Position numbers and translations under genes: made by a program. A DNA stretch of 64,000 bases from JASGTU01 sp963821815 (GTDB lineage: Bacteria > Chloroflexota > Anaerolineae > Caldilineales > Caldilineaceae), in contig CAWGFG010000006.1 of the NCBI GenBank assembly GCA_963821815.1, positions 1,178,001 to 1,242,000 on the forward strand, given 5' to 3'. Shown one piece after another: positions 9,311-17,766 of the stretch (positions within the stretch are counted from its first letter, which is position 1; each line of letters begins with the position of its first letter). Below the pieces are notes generated by a model. The model saw only the letters and a list, made by a program, of their open reading frames with translations. It was not told the DNA's origin and searched no databases.

Positions 9311-10012
9311 TCACTCTTCAGGTATAGGAAGAAGCTTATAGCCAACGCCGCGTATCGTGAGTAACCGCTGGGGATTGCGCGGATCCTCTTCGATCTTCGT
9401 CCGCAACCAGCGTACATGGACATAGATCGTTTGGTCTTCGCCTATCCAGCCTTCTCCCCACACATGGTTTAGGATCTGCTGCACACTCATTACCTGACCA
9501 GCATTCTGCGCCAGGTAGAGAAGCAATTCGAATTCCTTGGGCGTGAACTCAACTTCGGAGCCACCGATGTGGACGACATGGCCAGCAGGGTCGATGAACA
9601 GATCGCCAACGCGTAAAGGTTCTGGCGGGCTTGACTCGCTGGGTACTGCAGCGCGACGCAATACAGCTTTGATGCGAGCCAGCAGAATATCAATGTCAAA
9701 AGGCTTGGTCACATAATCGTCGGCGCCTAGTTCCAAACCGACGACTTCGTCGATTTCGCGCCGGCGGGCGGTCACATAAATAACAGGTACGTGACCAGAT
9801 TGCGTCTGAAGCAAACGTAGCACTTCATGTCCGTCCATCTCGGGCATGAGAACGTCTAGCAAAATCAGGTCAGGCTGCCGTTGCTCGACGAGTTGCAGAG
9901 CTTCCACGCCATTACTGGCAATGATGGTTTCGTAGCCGGCGTCTTCCAGATGAAGCGACAGGCTGCGGCGCGTTAGCCGATCATCATCGACGATAAGTAT
10001 CTTTTGCCGCAT
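9311..10012 (-). CDS. OmpR/PhoB-type response regulator
   Basis: Two-domain regulator of 233 residues. The receiver domain has the acidic pocket DDD (residues 9-11), phospho-acceptor Asp53 in LLDVLMPEMDG, Thr81 and Lys103 in VTKPF. The C-terminal winged helix (about residues 132-230) has FTPKEFELLLYLAQNAGQ and the recognition region with YVHVRWLRTKIEEDP and IRGVGYKL. It is the first gene of a regulator-kinase operon. A 13-bp palindrome (GTCACAAAGTGAC, 10077-10089) lies 65 bp upstream and could be part of its control region. Confidence 0.95.
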   Translation of the reverse strand: MRQKILIVDDDRLTRRSLSLHLEDAGYETIIASNGVEALQLVEQRQPDLILLDVLMPEMDGHEVLRLLQTQSGHVPVIYVTARRREIDEVVGLELGADDYVTKPFDIDILLARIKAVLRRAAVPSESSPPEPLRVGDLFIDPAGHVVHIGGSEVEFTPKEFELLLYLAQNAGQVMSVQQILNHVWGEGWIGEDQTIYVHVRWLRTKIEEDPRNPQRLLTIRGVGYKLLPIPEE

Positions 10013-10145
10013 CGTGTATCAGTCCGCGTCTTAGATGGTTATTCCTCTTACGATCAGTTTATCGCATTCTTGTGCGGTCACAAAGTGACTATGTTTTGAA
10101 CAGGATAAGATTGCGAGTAACCAATTCGCAGATCAACTAGATGCA

Positions 10146-10185
10146 GATAGCCGGTTTTCGATACTTACCTCGAAAACCGGCTATC
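10146..10185 (-). terminator. Strong stem-loop, likely terminator of the DoxX gene
   Basis: Perfect 16-bp inverted repeat (GATAGCCGGTTTTCGA at 10146-10161, complement at 10170-10185) with an 8-nt loop. It lies 90 bp after the end of the DoxX gene and before the response-regulator promoter region. The T-tract is weak on both strands. Confidence 0.65.
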
Positions 10186-10275
10186 CTTTCTATGTGTACG
10201 TATTCTGTTGTGGCGGTTGTACAGCGCTAGATGTTACGCTGTACTCTGTCCGTCTGGAAAATGCACCTGGCTCAC

Positions 10276-10941
10276 CTAATCAGCACTCGCGGAGATGCTA
10301 TCTTCCTCGTGCCCAGAAATATGTGCATCCTCTGAATCGGGCGCAAAGATAACTCCCGGACGCCACGGTGTACCCAGAGCCGGCAGCAACCACCGATCAA
10401 CGCCCCACCAGCCTGCCACCTTCCAAGCCAGGACCAACCAAGTAGCAATGGCGAACAAGACAGGGTTCGTGCTTACAGCACCTGCTAGCAGGTAGTTCAT
10501 GTTCATGACACTGCCGAAGAAGGCTGCTATACCGGTGAAAATACCCAGTATCAGTGCGATACCGACGAGTAATTCACCAAATGTAACCATATAACTCCAG
10601 GTCTGGGGATAGGCAAGCACAACATTTTGTAGAAATGCAGCATACCAGCCCTGGACATCCGGATGTTCGCCGCTGGCTTTGGTCAGCGCACCGTTGACAA
10701 ATCCAGTAATGGCAGCGCCTGCATTATCACCCGTCCAGGCAGGATTGTTGAGCTTGCCCCATCCTGCATGCAACCATTCCCAGCCCACATATAGTCGTAA
10801 AATAAGCCAGATCCAAGCCCAGCGCACGCTACCGAAAAGCGCTCTCGCTATCGGAGGATCCTCGAATCCTTGAACGCTCGCCGGTGTACCAATCTTAGTC
10901 GGTTCAGGTGCCCCACTCCGGCTATCTATACTGTTACTCAT
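10276..10941 (-). CDS. DoxX/DoxD-like membrane protein
   Basis: Membrane protein of 221 residues. After a 40-residue soluble N-terminus come four or so hydrophobic segments typical of the DoxX/TQO small-subunit family: LRLYVGWEWLHAGWGKL, WSYMVTFGELLVGIALILGI, IAAFFGSVMNMNYLLAG and IATWLVLAWKVAGWWGVDRW. In archaea, DoxD is part of thiosulfate:quinone oxidoreductase; bacterial relatives are linked to redox stress. Start ATG 10941 is chosen because AAGGAGA lies 7 nt upstream; a longer in-frame start at 11001 lacks such a site. Confidence 0.85.
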   Translation of the reverse strand: MSNSIDSRSGAPEPTKIGTPASVQGFEDPPIARALFGSVRWAWIWLILRLYVGWEWLHAGWGKLNNPAWTGDNAGAAITGFVNGALTKASGEHPDVQGWYAAFLQNVVLAYPQTWSYMVTFGELLVGIALILGIFTGIAAFFGSVMNMNYLLAGAVSTNPVLFAIATWLVLAWKVAGWWGVDRWLLPALGTPWRPGVIFAPDSEDAHISGHEEDSISASAD

Positions 10942-11452
10942 TGAATATTCTCCTTCAATCTGCAGTCGATAGTTTTGCATGTCAAGAACATGTGAAACCA
11001 TCTAGTGCGTTAACTACTTGAATTTTACCCTGACATCTTACCCTAAATGCGATTACATAACTGTAGGGTCGCATGAAATCTTACACGGTAAACCTATGAA
11101 TCTTCAGTTCATCTTTAAATTCCGTTTCAGGACTCTACTTTTGGTATGCACAACTCTTACTATCGCACAGATGAGCGGTCTCTGACTTTTTTGCGGCTAG
11201 AAGAAATTATTAAGGGAAGCTTATGTAGCGTGGCGCAACTTTGAGAGCCTATACATGAGGCCAGTGTTTCTGCGGTAGTAGACGTTGCTGCTTAAGACTA
11301 GCCTAAGGCTAGCATAAGGACATACCAATACCCCAGGTGCTAGTCTATATGCGATAGTTTCGTCAGTATGTCTCTCCAGCTCGTCCTGCGGAAACGATTC
11401 ATGAGTCGTTGTCTCGATGTAACTTCAGTAATTATATGCGCTGAGTTGTAGT
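10942..11452. other. Intergenic region, 511 bp, divergent promoters
   Basis: Separates the minus-strand DoxX gene from the plus-strand small membrane protein. It contains the TTACCCT direct repeat and a short inverted repeat CTAGCC/GGCTAG at 11298-11312. No gene seen. Confidence 0.5.
11025..11044 (-). promoter_or_regulatory. Direct repeat upstream of the DoxX gene
   Basis: Two copies of TTACCCT (11025-11031 and 11038-11044), 13 bp apart start to start, lie about 85 bp upstream of the DoxX start codon. Tandem heptamers are the usual form of OmpR-type regulator sites, and such a regulator is encoded next door. The link is a guess. Confidence 0.3.
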
Positions 11453-11704
11453 ATGTTATCGCATATCGCATCCCAAACACTACAGTTTACACCGCACATT
11501 GTGACGTTAGTCGCTTTACTCATTGGCGCTGTCCTGGGCTTATATTTCTTAAGCGCGCGGGACAGCGACATGAAGAAGTGGTCAACCGGTTGGAGTAATG
11601 ATCCCGAACATATGCTGTTAGCCGGTTTATTGGTAATTGCAATAGGCGTGTTCGTAGTATTCGTCGTTGTGACATTGGGATTCACAGTTTTCGAAACAAA
11701 CTAA
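11453..11704 (+). CDS. Small two-helix membrane protein, unknown
   Basis: 83 residues with two clear hydrophobic segments (about 16-34 and 54-78) separated by a charged loop containing RDSDMKKWSTGW. This hairpin layout is common among small membrane proteins, but I do not recognise the family. The ribosome-binding site is weak. It converges on zwf with a 72-bp gap. Probably real because of the coherent topology, but unproven. Confidence 0.5.
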   Translation: MLSHIASQTLQFTPHIVTLVALLIGAVLGLYFLSARDSDMKKWSTGWSNDPEHMLLAGLLVIAIGVFVVFVVVTLGFTVFETN

Positions 11705-11776
11705 GAGCCGCTCCGCGTTTACATTACCGTCGCGGTAGCCGTGCGTCATTGCGCCCTCGGTAGCAACGGGCCTCTC

Positions 11777-13333
11777 TTATTGCGACACGACGTGAGCATC
11801 ATCATTACCATCGCCGTCTTCGATATCGTCCACAAATGAGGGTGCAAACCACGTACGACCATCTTTTGCCAACAACTCATCGGCGGCAGCAGGCCCCCAT
11901 GTGCCGGCTGCGTAGTTGGGAAAGCTGGCGGGTTCGGTCTCCTGCCAAGCCTCCAGCACTGGCATAATCGCTGACCAAGAAGCCTCCACCTGATCATTGC
12001 GCTTGAACAGCGTGGCATCGCCTACCATCGCGTCTAGAAGCAGCGTTTCATATGCCTCCGGTGATGCGCGATGAAAGGTGTTCAAGTATGAGAAGTCCAA
12101 TCCAACTGGTCGCAGCTTTAGAATCGGTCCGGGCACTTTTGCTTGAAACTGTAGCTGAATTCCTTCATTCGGTTGGATGCGGATGACCAGTCGATTAGGA
12201 TTCCACACTTCCGTCGCACTGCTCGGGAATGAACGATGGGGCACAGGACGAAATTGTACCGACACCTCGGACGCCTTCACCGGCAAACGTTTTCCGGTTC
12301 GAAGATAGAAGGGTACATCCTGCCAGCGCCAGTTGTCGATATTGAATTTGAGCGCTGCGTATGTCTCTGCCGTCGAATCGAACGACACATCCGGTTCGTG
12401 GCGATATCCGATGACTGCCTTGCCGTCGATACGTCCCTTGCCATACTGACCGCGCACCGCAACGTCCTTTGCTTGGTCTCGCTGTATAGGCCGCACCGCG
12501 CGCAATACATCAACCTTCTTGTTGCGAATCTCGTCCGCGTCGAATGATACTGGCGCTTCCATGGCGATGAGACAGAGAACCTGCAGCAGATGGTTCTGGA
12601 TCATATCGCGCAAGGCGCCCGTCTCTTCATAATAGGCGCCCCGATGTTCCACGCCTAGTTGCTCAGCCACTGTAATCTGAATGTGATCAATATACTGGCG
12701 GTTCCAAAGCGGTTCAAAGAGAGCGTTCGCGAAACGAAGTGCCAGAATATTCTGCACAGTTTCTTTGCCCAAGTAATGGTCGATGCGGTAGATCTGGTCC
12801 TCTGCGAAGCTGGACAGCAGCTTTCGGTTCAATTCACGGGCCGACGAAAGATCGCGACCGAAAGGTTTTTCCACCACGACACGTGTATACTCGCGATCCG
12901 CAGCAAGGTCTGTGTCGCGCATATTCACCACTATTCTCTCCATGATCGTCGGAGGCACCGCAAGATAGATGAGACGAATTGCTTTTGTGCGCCAGGCAGA
13001 ATCCTGTTTATTCAAGCGCTGGTCAAGTTTTTTATAGACGTTAGGATCGTTTATGTTACCTTGAACGTAGGTCAGGAACGCGCTGAATTTCTGCCAGGAT
13101 TCCTCGTTTAGGTCCGCGCCAAGAACGTCGTTAGCGAGGTGATCGTGCAGTTCTTGGCGGAAGCTGTCATCGCTCATTTCCTTTAGGTCCAGACCGATAA
13201 TGGCGAATTTTTCGGGCAACCAATGATCTGTGTAGAGTCGATAAAAAGCCGGGATGAGCTTTCGCCACGTCAGGTCACCACCTGCGCCAAAGACAACAGC
13301 AACGGTTGGGGCTGTGTGTAATATATTTTGCAT
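11777..13333 (-). CDS. zwf: Glucose-6-phosphate 1-dehydrogenase
   Basis: 518 residues, normal length for the family. It oxidises glucose 6-phosphate to 6-phosphogluconolactone with NAD(P)+, the first step of the oxidative pentose phosphate pathway. The dinucleotide site is FGAGGDLTWRKL (family usually GASGDLTKRKL). The substrate and catalytic motif RIDHYLGKE is intact, followed by RFANALFEPLWNRQYIDHIQIT and the conserved GALRDMIQNHLLQ. The upstream gene fragment on the same strand is a broken 6-phosphogluconate dehydrogenase whose stop abuts this start, so the two once formed an operon. The ribosome-binding site (AAAGG) is weak. Confidence 0.95.
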   Translation of the reverse strand: MQNILHTAPTVAVVFGAGGDLTWRKLIPAFYRLYTDHWLPEKFAIIGLDLKEMSDDSFRQELHDHLANDVLGADLNEESWQKFSAFLTYVQGNINDPNVYKKLDQRLNKQDSAWRTKAIRLIYLAVPPTIMERIVVNMRDTDLAADREYTRVVVEKPFGRDLSSARELNRKLLSSFAEDQIYRIDHYLGKETVQNILALRFANALFEPLWNRQYIDHIQITVAEQLGVEHRGAYYEETGALRDMIQNHLLQVLCLIAMEAPVSFDADEIRNKKVDVLRAVRPIQRDQAKDVAVRGQYGKGRIDGKAVIGYRHEPDVSFDSTAETYAALKFNIDNWRWQDVPFYLRTGKRLPVKASEVSVQFRPVPHRSFPSSATEVWNPNRLVIRIQPNEGIQLQFQAKVPGPILKLRPVGLDFSYLNTFHRASPEAYETLLLDAMVGDATLFKRNDQVEASWSAIMPVLEAWQETEPASFPNYAAGTWGPAAADELLAKDGRTWFAPSFVDDIEDGDGNDDAHVVSQ

Positions 13334-13663
13334 TTAGTTGAACCTTTGCTCTGTTATTTTGCGCTTACACCCACATTCAACCGTGAATATGGTTGATACA
13401 CGAGCAGATTGGACAGGTTGCGTTCGATAAATATATTTTTCGAGTCTCAGAAAGACGCCGAACGAAGGATGTAGCCACCGTGTCATATCGAAACCCTTGT
13501 CTGCCAACGCACGTGCTTGAAGATCAAGATCATGGAAATAGGAGTTACCGGTGTCAATTAACAGATCACCTGCAGAGAGATGGCTAAGTGCGTCGTTAAT
13601 GACACTGTCAACAACTGTCCCTGCCGGTTCCAGCACATAAACAGGGCGCGGCGTTTTAGGCAC
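13334..13663 (-). pseudogene. 6-phosphogluconate dehydrogenase (gnd) remnant
   Basis: The first 55-60 codons match an internal part of decarboxylating 6-phosphogluconate dehydrogenase: PRPVYVLEPAG corresponds to the family's PRAVWVMVPAG, and LLIDTGNSYFHD to IIIDGGNSNYKD. The match extends upstream to about 13690 (frame open until a TGA at 13691-13693). The nucleotide-binding N-terminus is missing. After GFDMTRW the match is lost; another frame reads YDTVATSFV, recalling the family's VDVGTSGG. The catalytic C-terminal domain is absent. It is therefore a decayed fragment, ending right at the zwf start codon. Confidence 0.75.
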
Positions 13664-13732
13664 CTGTGTAAATTTGGCTAAGTCTAGCGTTCAAGTGATA
13701 GTACGATCTTCTGCATCACTATAAAGCGTACG

Positions 13733-13768
13733 GTCTTCGCTGGACTCCATCTGAACTCCAGCGAAGAC
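13733..13768. repeat. Inverted repeat, 12-bp stem
   Basis: GTCTTCGCTGGA at 13733-13744 and its exact complement at 13757-13768 around a 12-nt loop. There is no T-tract on the expected side on either strand, so its role as a terminator is unclear. Confidence 0.6.
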
Positions 13769-13895
13769 AAAAACCGTGATCGGCGATGTTTGCAGCGAGG
13801 TTGCGGTCTATTACACCACGCCCGACTATGCCAATATCATTAATAAGCCGCCCAGTCATTTGCCCTCAAACTATGTCCGCTCTTTGTACAACATC

Positions 13896-13943
13896 TCGGT
13901 CGAGGATCAGTTCGCATTCGTCGACGGACTGATCCTCGACCGA
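13896..13943 (-). terminator. Long stem-loop, possible terminator of the coiled-coil gene
   Basis: Perfect 16-bp inverted repeat (TCGGTCGAGGATCAGT at 13896-13911, complement at 13928-13943) with a 16-nt loop, 76 bp beyond the stop codon of the minus-strand gene at 14019. No strong T-run follows, so termination is likely but not certain. Confidence 0.5.
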
Positions 13944-14018
13944 CTGTTATGTCCATTCAAATCGCGTTGTACGTAAGCCGTATACAATGGTACGAGGCGC
14001 TCGCCGGCTTTGAACGGT

Positions 14019-14315
14019 TTAGTCTTTTGATCCGAACGCATGTCGCATGCGTGACATAAAACCGCGATGCTCGGCTCCGGCCACGTGGCTTTCAGATTCC
14101 AGCTCCTGGTCCAAGTATTTTAGTTCTGCAAGGACCAAAGCAATATCTTGGCGTACGTGACCTTTCGAAACGGACATGCTTGCGTTTTCTTCGAGCTGTC
14201 GAAGCTCCTCTTCCAACTCATGCTCTACCGCAGTGATATCACCATTGGCAGCTTGCACCCGTTCATCCAATTCTGTCTGCAGAAGCGGGCTGATCATTTC
14301 ATCTCCGCGCATCAT
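14019..14315 (-). CDS. Small coiled-coil protein, unknown
   Basis: 98 residues, strongly acidic and helical. The heptad-like segment covers about residues 8-75 (ELDERVQAANGDITAVEHEL, ELRQLEENAS, LAELKYLDQELESES), with a basic tail MSRMRHAF. No enzyme motif. A clear AAAGGAGC site precedes the doubled ATG at 14315. It may be a structural or adaptor protein of the stress cluster; the family is not recognised. Confidence 0.65.
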   Translation of the reverse strand: MMRGDEMISPLLQTELDERVQAANGDITAVEHELEEELRQLEENASMSVSKGHVRQDIALVLAELKYLDQELESESHVAGAEHRGFMSRMRHAFGSKD

Positions 14316-14484
14316 AGTAAATATGCTCCTTTCAACATCACACTGTCAGATCGCAATTGCTCAGTCTGTTCTGGGTCTCATTTGCATTCATTGGCGCTTT
14401 CCTTTCGGAGCGATTGAGACGGGGCGACAGCTGCATCGTTTCTCCTGCTCTCCACTCTTGCTATTTCTGAGCCAGACGCATCAA

Positions 14485-14817
14485 TTACCATGCACGACGA
14501 CGAGAAGCTGTTACCGGCTCCGCTCGATGTTGATCAGCAGGTACGTAGGCTAATCTCTCTTGGTTGGTAGTGATCCAATTGTACATCCAGGCAAACAGGG
14601 CGCCGCCTACAGCCCCATCCGCTAGCGCCCACAGAAGACCGATGAAGCTTCCGCGCGGACTAACCTCATATCCTCGATAAATACGTCCCAAGAAGCCCGT
14701 CGCTTTCGTTGCGCCGTCGAATAGCATGATCCACCACGTGACAAAGAAGACTCCAAATCCCCACAACAATCCTGCTGTTAAGCTGAATGCGCTAATACTT
14801 AATTTTACAGGTTGCAT
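14485..14817 (-). CDS. Small membrane protein, bacteriophage holin-like family
   Basis: 110 residues with two hydrophobic stretches (LTAGLLWGFGVFFVTWWIM and GSFIGLLWALADGAVGGALF-AWMYNWI). The layout LLWG...GRIYRGYEVSPRGSFIGLLWALADG...AWMYN matches a widespread family of small membrane proteins often named bacteriophage holin by automated tools. No phage genes are nearby, so the name says little about function. ATG 14817 has AAAGGAGA upstream; the longer frame to 14883 is unsupported. Confidence 0.7.
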   Translation of the reverse strand: MQPVKLSISAFSLTAGLLWGFGVFFVTWWIMLFDGATKATGFLGRIYRGYEVSPRGSFIGLLWALADGAVGGALFAWMYNWITTNQERLAYVPADQHRAEPVTASRRRAW

Positions 14818-15088
14818 CTTAATCTCCTTTCGCTCTGCCAATACCTTACTCCCATGTTGTTCGCAAGTCATTATCCACAGCATATTTCAACCTTAAGCTT
14901 GCTTTATGCTGTAATGGAAGGCGGACAGTCAGCGGATTCATATCGGATCGTACATGTTCTGTTAAGCTGCGTTAATGGCTGGATAAGGACTGGGAGCCGG
15001 CTAATGCTGTACCATTCGTGAACAACAGTGCTAGTTCGTTTACAGATACACACGCATTTTACGAGTCTTACAAAAAGTAAGGTGACTT

Positions 15089-17545
15089 ATGGCGAAACAA
15101 ACTTCACATGCTCCCGGCTGGCCTGGCATTCCGCCTCGCTGGACATCCAGCGCTAAAAGCGGTGTTGGCGCGGCGCTGAATGCAAAAAGCCGCGTCTGGT
15201 TTACGCTAAGCCACGGCATCGTGAATGAAGTCTACTATTCTCGCGTGGATCAGGCATGTATCCGCGATCTTGGCTTAATCGTGACAGACGATCGCGGTTT
15301 CTTTTCGGAAGAGAAACGGCAAACTCAATCTAGCGTCGCCTATCTGGCAAAAGGCGTACCTGCCTATCGCATGGTCAACACATGCCATGAAGGTCGCTAT
15401 AAGGTAGAGAAAGTCGTTTATTCCGATCCGATGCGCGATGTGCTCTTGCAGGAGATCACGTTTACCGCATTGGAAGGAACGTTAACCGATTATCATCTCT
15501 ATGCCCTTTTAGCGCCGCACTTGGGCAATCGCGGCTGGGGGAACAATGCTTGGATCGGAGACTACAAAGGACATAAGATGCTGTTTGCGGAAGGATATGA
15601 CAACGGATTGGCTCTTGCTAGCAGCGCACCATGGCTGCAGCGGTCAGCCGGATTTGTTGGCGTGTCGGACGGATGGCAGGACTTGCATGAGCACAAGCAG
15701 ATGACATGGAATTATGAGCGAGCAGAAAATGGAAATGTAGCACTGACCGGCGAAATCGATCTTGCAGCGTGCGACGGTCAATTCGTTCTGGCATTGGGTT
15801 TCGGCCAGTCGACGCCGGAAGCAGGACTTCGCGCCGTGGCGAGCTTGCTGGCTGGTCCCGAACAGACCAAGACAAGTTTTGTTCATGAATGGCAGACTTG
15901 GCAGAAAAGACTGGCGCCCATTGACGTCCCGTTTGGAATCGACGGCGCCGAAGATGATTCTAGCGGCGAGTCAGATGGCGAGCATTTAGGCCGATTGTTC
16001 CATACCAGCGCAGCTGTACTACGCTCGCATGAGGCGAAGCGATTTCCCGGGGGCGTCATCGCCAGCATGTCTATTCCATGGGGTTCATCCAAAGGCGATG
16101 ATGATCTTGGCGGCTATCATATCGTATGGCCGCGTGATCTTGTGGAGGCGGCAGGCGGCTTTTTTGCAGCCGGTGCAAAGGAGGATGCACGACGTATCCT
16201 CTACTACCTGCAGTCGACGCAGGCTGCGGACGGGCATTGGCCACAAAACATGTGGTTGGATGGCACGCCCTACTGGACTGGCATCCAGATGGACGAGACT
16301 GCGCTTCCTATTTTGTTGGTCGAACTGGCGCGCAGAGAGGATGCCATTGACGAAGAACAGGCTTCACGTCTTTGGCCGATGGTGCGATTAGCCGCAAGGT
16401 ACCTTGTCCAGAACGGCCCGGTTACACAGCAGGATCGGTGGGAAGAGGATCCGGGATATTCACCGTTCACGTTAGCGGTTGAAATAGCAGCACTGCTTGT
16501 GGCGGCCGATTTAGCCGAGCATGAGGGAGAACCTGAAATCGCCGGCTACATGCGTGAAACGGCAGACAGTTGGAACGCCAGCATTGAACGCTGGACCTAT
16601 GCGACCGAGACTGAGCTGTCACAGAAACTCGCTATCGACGGCTACTACGTACGGATCAGTCCTGTCGACCGTGCAGAAGCCGGATCGCCCATTATTGGCT
16701 TTGTGCCGATCAAGAATCGACCGCCAGGAGAAGACAGCGGCGAAGCATCCAGCATTGTCAGCCCGGATGCCCTTGCCTTGGTGCGATTTGGTCTGCGTGC
16801 GGCTGATGATCCTCGCATTGTGAACACAGTGCGGGCTATTGACGCGCTCCTGCGGGTAGAGACCGAGTTTGGACCGTCCTGGCGTCGATATGACGGAGAT
16901 GGATACGGTGAACATAAGAACGGTGCACCTTTCGACGGCGCAGGGATTGGCAGGCTATGGCCCTTACTGACCGGAGAACGTGGTCATTATGAACTGGCGG
17001 CAGGAAAACGAGACAACGCCGTTGAGTTGCTAGGGGCGATGGAGGCTTTCTCAAACGGCTCAGGACTGTTACCAGAGCAAGTCTGGGATGATGACGACAT
17101 ACCGGCGCTTGAGCTTTTTCATGGTCGTCCATCCGGCTCCGCGATGCCACTGGTGTGGGCGCATGCTGAATACCTAAAGCTGCTGAGATCTATTCAGGAT
17201 GGTCGTGTGTTTGATACGCCCACGCAGACGCTGACACGGTATATACAGGAGAAGCCCGAGTGTCCGTACACGATATGGCGCTTCAACAACAAACGGCGCA
17301 CTATGAAAACCGGCACCAGATTGCGCGTAGAACTTGTAGAACCTGCGACAATACACTGGACAGGTGACGACTGGAAAAGCGCTCACGACATTGATACACA
17401 CGACACGGGTTTAGGTATGCACATCGCTGACCTCGAAACTGAGCCACTGTCTTCACAAAAGAACGTGGTGTTCACTTTGTACTGGTCTCAACGAGGAGAA
17501 TGGGATGGGACAAACTATAGAGTAGAGGTCACTGACGGCGAGTAG
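15089..17545 (+). CDS. GH15 glucoamylase / glucodextranase-type glucan glucohydrolase
   Basis: 818 residues. It releases glucose from the non-reducing ends of alpha-glucans. The N-terminal beta-sandwich (glucodextranase N domain, about 8-280) has WTSSAKSGVGAALN and VWFTLSHGIVNEVYY. The (alpha/alpha)6 GH15 barrel (about 320-700) has YHIVWPRDLVEAAGGFFAAG, the general acid Glu403 in GIQMDETA and the general base Glu635 in GERGHYEL. A C-terminal beta domain follows. No signal peptide, so it is probably cytoplasmic, acting on glycogen or imported dextrins. The glucose produced would feed zwf nearby after phosphorylation. AAGGTG precedes ATG 15089. Confidence 0.9.
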   Translation: MAKQTSHAPGWPGIPPRWTSSAKSGVGAALNAKSRVWFTLSHGIVNEVYYSRVDQACIRDLGLIVTDDRGFFSEEKRQTQSSVAYLAKGVPAYRMVNTCHEGRYKVEKVVYSDPMRDVLLQEITFTALEGTLTDYHLYALLAPHLGNRGWGNNAWIGDYKGHKMLFAEGYDNGLALASSAPWLQRSAGFVGVSDGWQDLHEHKQMTWNYERAENGNVALTGEIDLAACDGQFVLALGFGQSTPEAGLRAVASLLAGPEQTKTSFVHEWQTWQKRLAPIDVPFGIDGAEDDSSGESDGEHLGRLFHTSAAVLRSHEAKRFPGGVIASMSIPWGSSKGDDDLGGYHIVWPRDLVEAAGGFFAAGAKEDARRILYYLQSTQAADGHWPQNMWLDGTPYWTGIQMDETALPILLVELARREDAIDEEQASRLWPMVRLAARYLVQNGPVTQQDRWEEDPGYSPFTLAVEIAALLVAADLAEHEGEPEIAGYMRETADSWNASIERWTYATETELSQKLAIDGYYVRISPVDRAEAGSPIIGFVPIKNRPPGEDSGEASSIVSPDALALVRFGLRAADDPRIVNTVRAIDALLRVETEFGPSWRRYDGDGYGEHKNGAPFDGAGIGRLWPLLTGERGHYELAAGKRDNAVELLGAMEAFSNGSGLLPEQVWDDDDIPALELFHGRPSGSAMPLVWAHAEYLKLLRSIQDGRVFDTPTQTLTRYIQEKPECPYTIWRFNNKRRTMKTGTRLRVELVEPATIHWTGDDWKSAHDIDTHDTGLGMHIADLETEPLSSQKNVVFTLYWSQRGEWDGTNYRVEVTDGE

Positions 17546-17766
17546 CAGAGATAGCGCAATTCTCAGCTGCTGTTATACTGCTTGGCGTAAATCGATCGAC
17601 TATCGTAGTCTTGGCGAGTATCATGCATCGCCTGATTCCTCCGCGTATATGGTAAAATTGTTGTTTAGTTCTGAACTGTGACGATCGATGTGCCCCTAGG
17701 CCGTCTCTCGTGTGTAAAAAACAGTGCAGCAATTCAACATCGTGCGTGCGATTGAATAGAGTTGAG

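Larger units (their letters stand above)
13691..14018. other. Intergenic region, 328 bp, two hairpins
   Basis: Holds the two inverted repeats at 13733-13768 and 13896-13943 and no supported gene. The open frame at 13776-13976 runs through the second hairpin and is not credible. Confidence 0.5.

Noticed and set aside
13776..13976. Plus-strand open frame of 66 codons
   Set aside because: It runs through a perfect 16-bp inverted repeat in an intergenic region and has no coding features.
14485..14817. Phage remnant suggested by the holin-like name
   Set aside because: No other phage gene, integrase or attachment site is nearby; the family is common in ordinary chromosomes.
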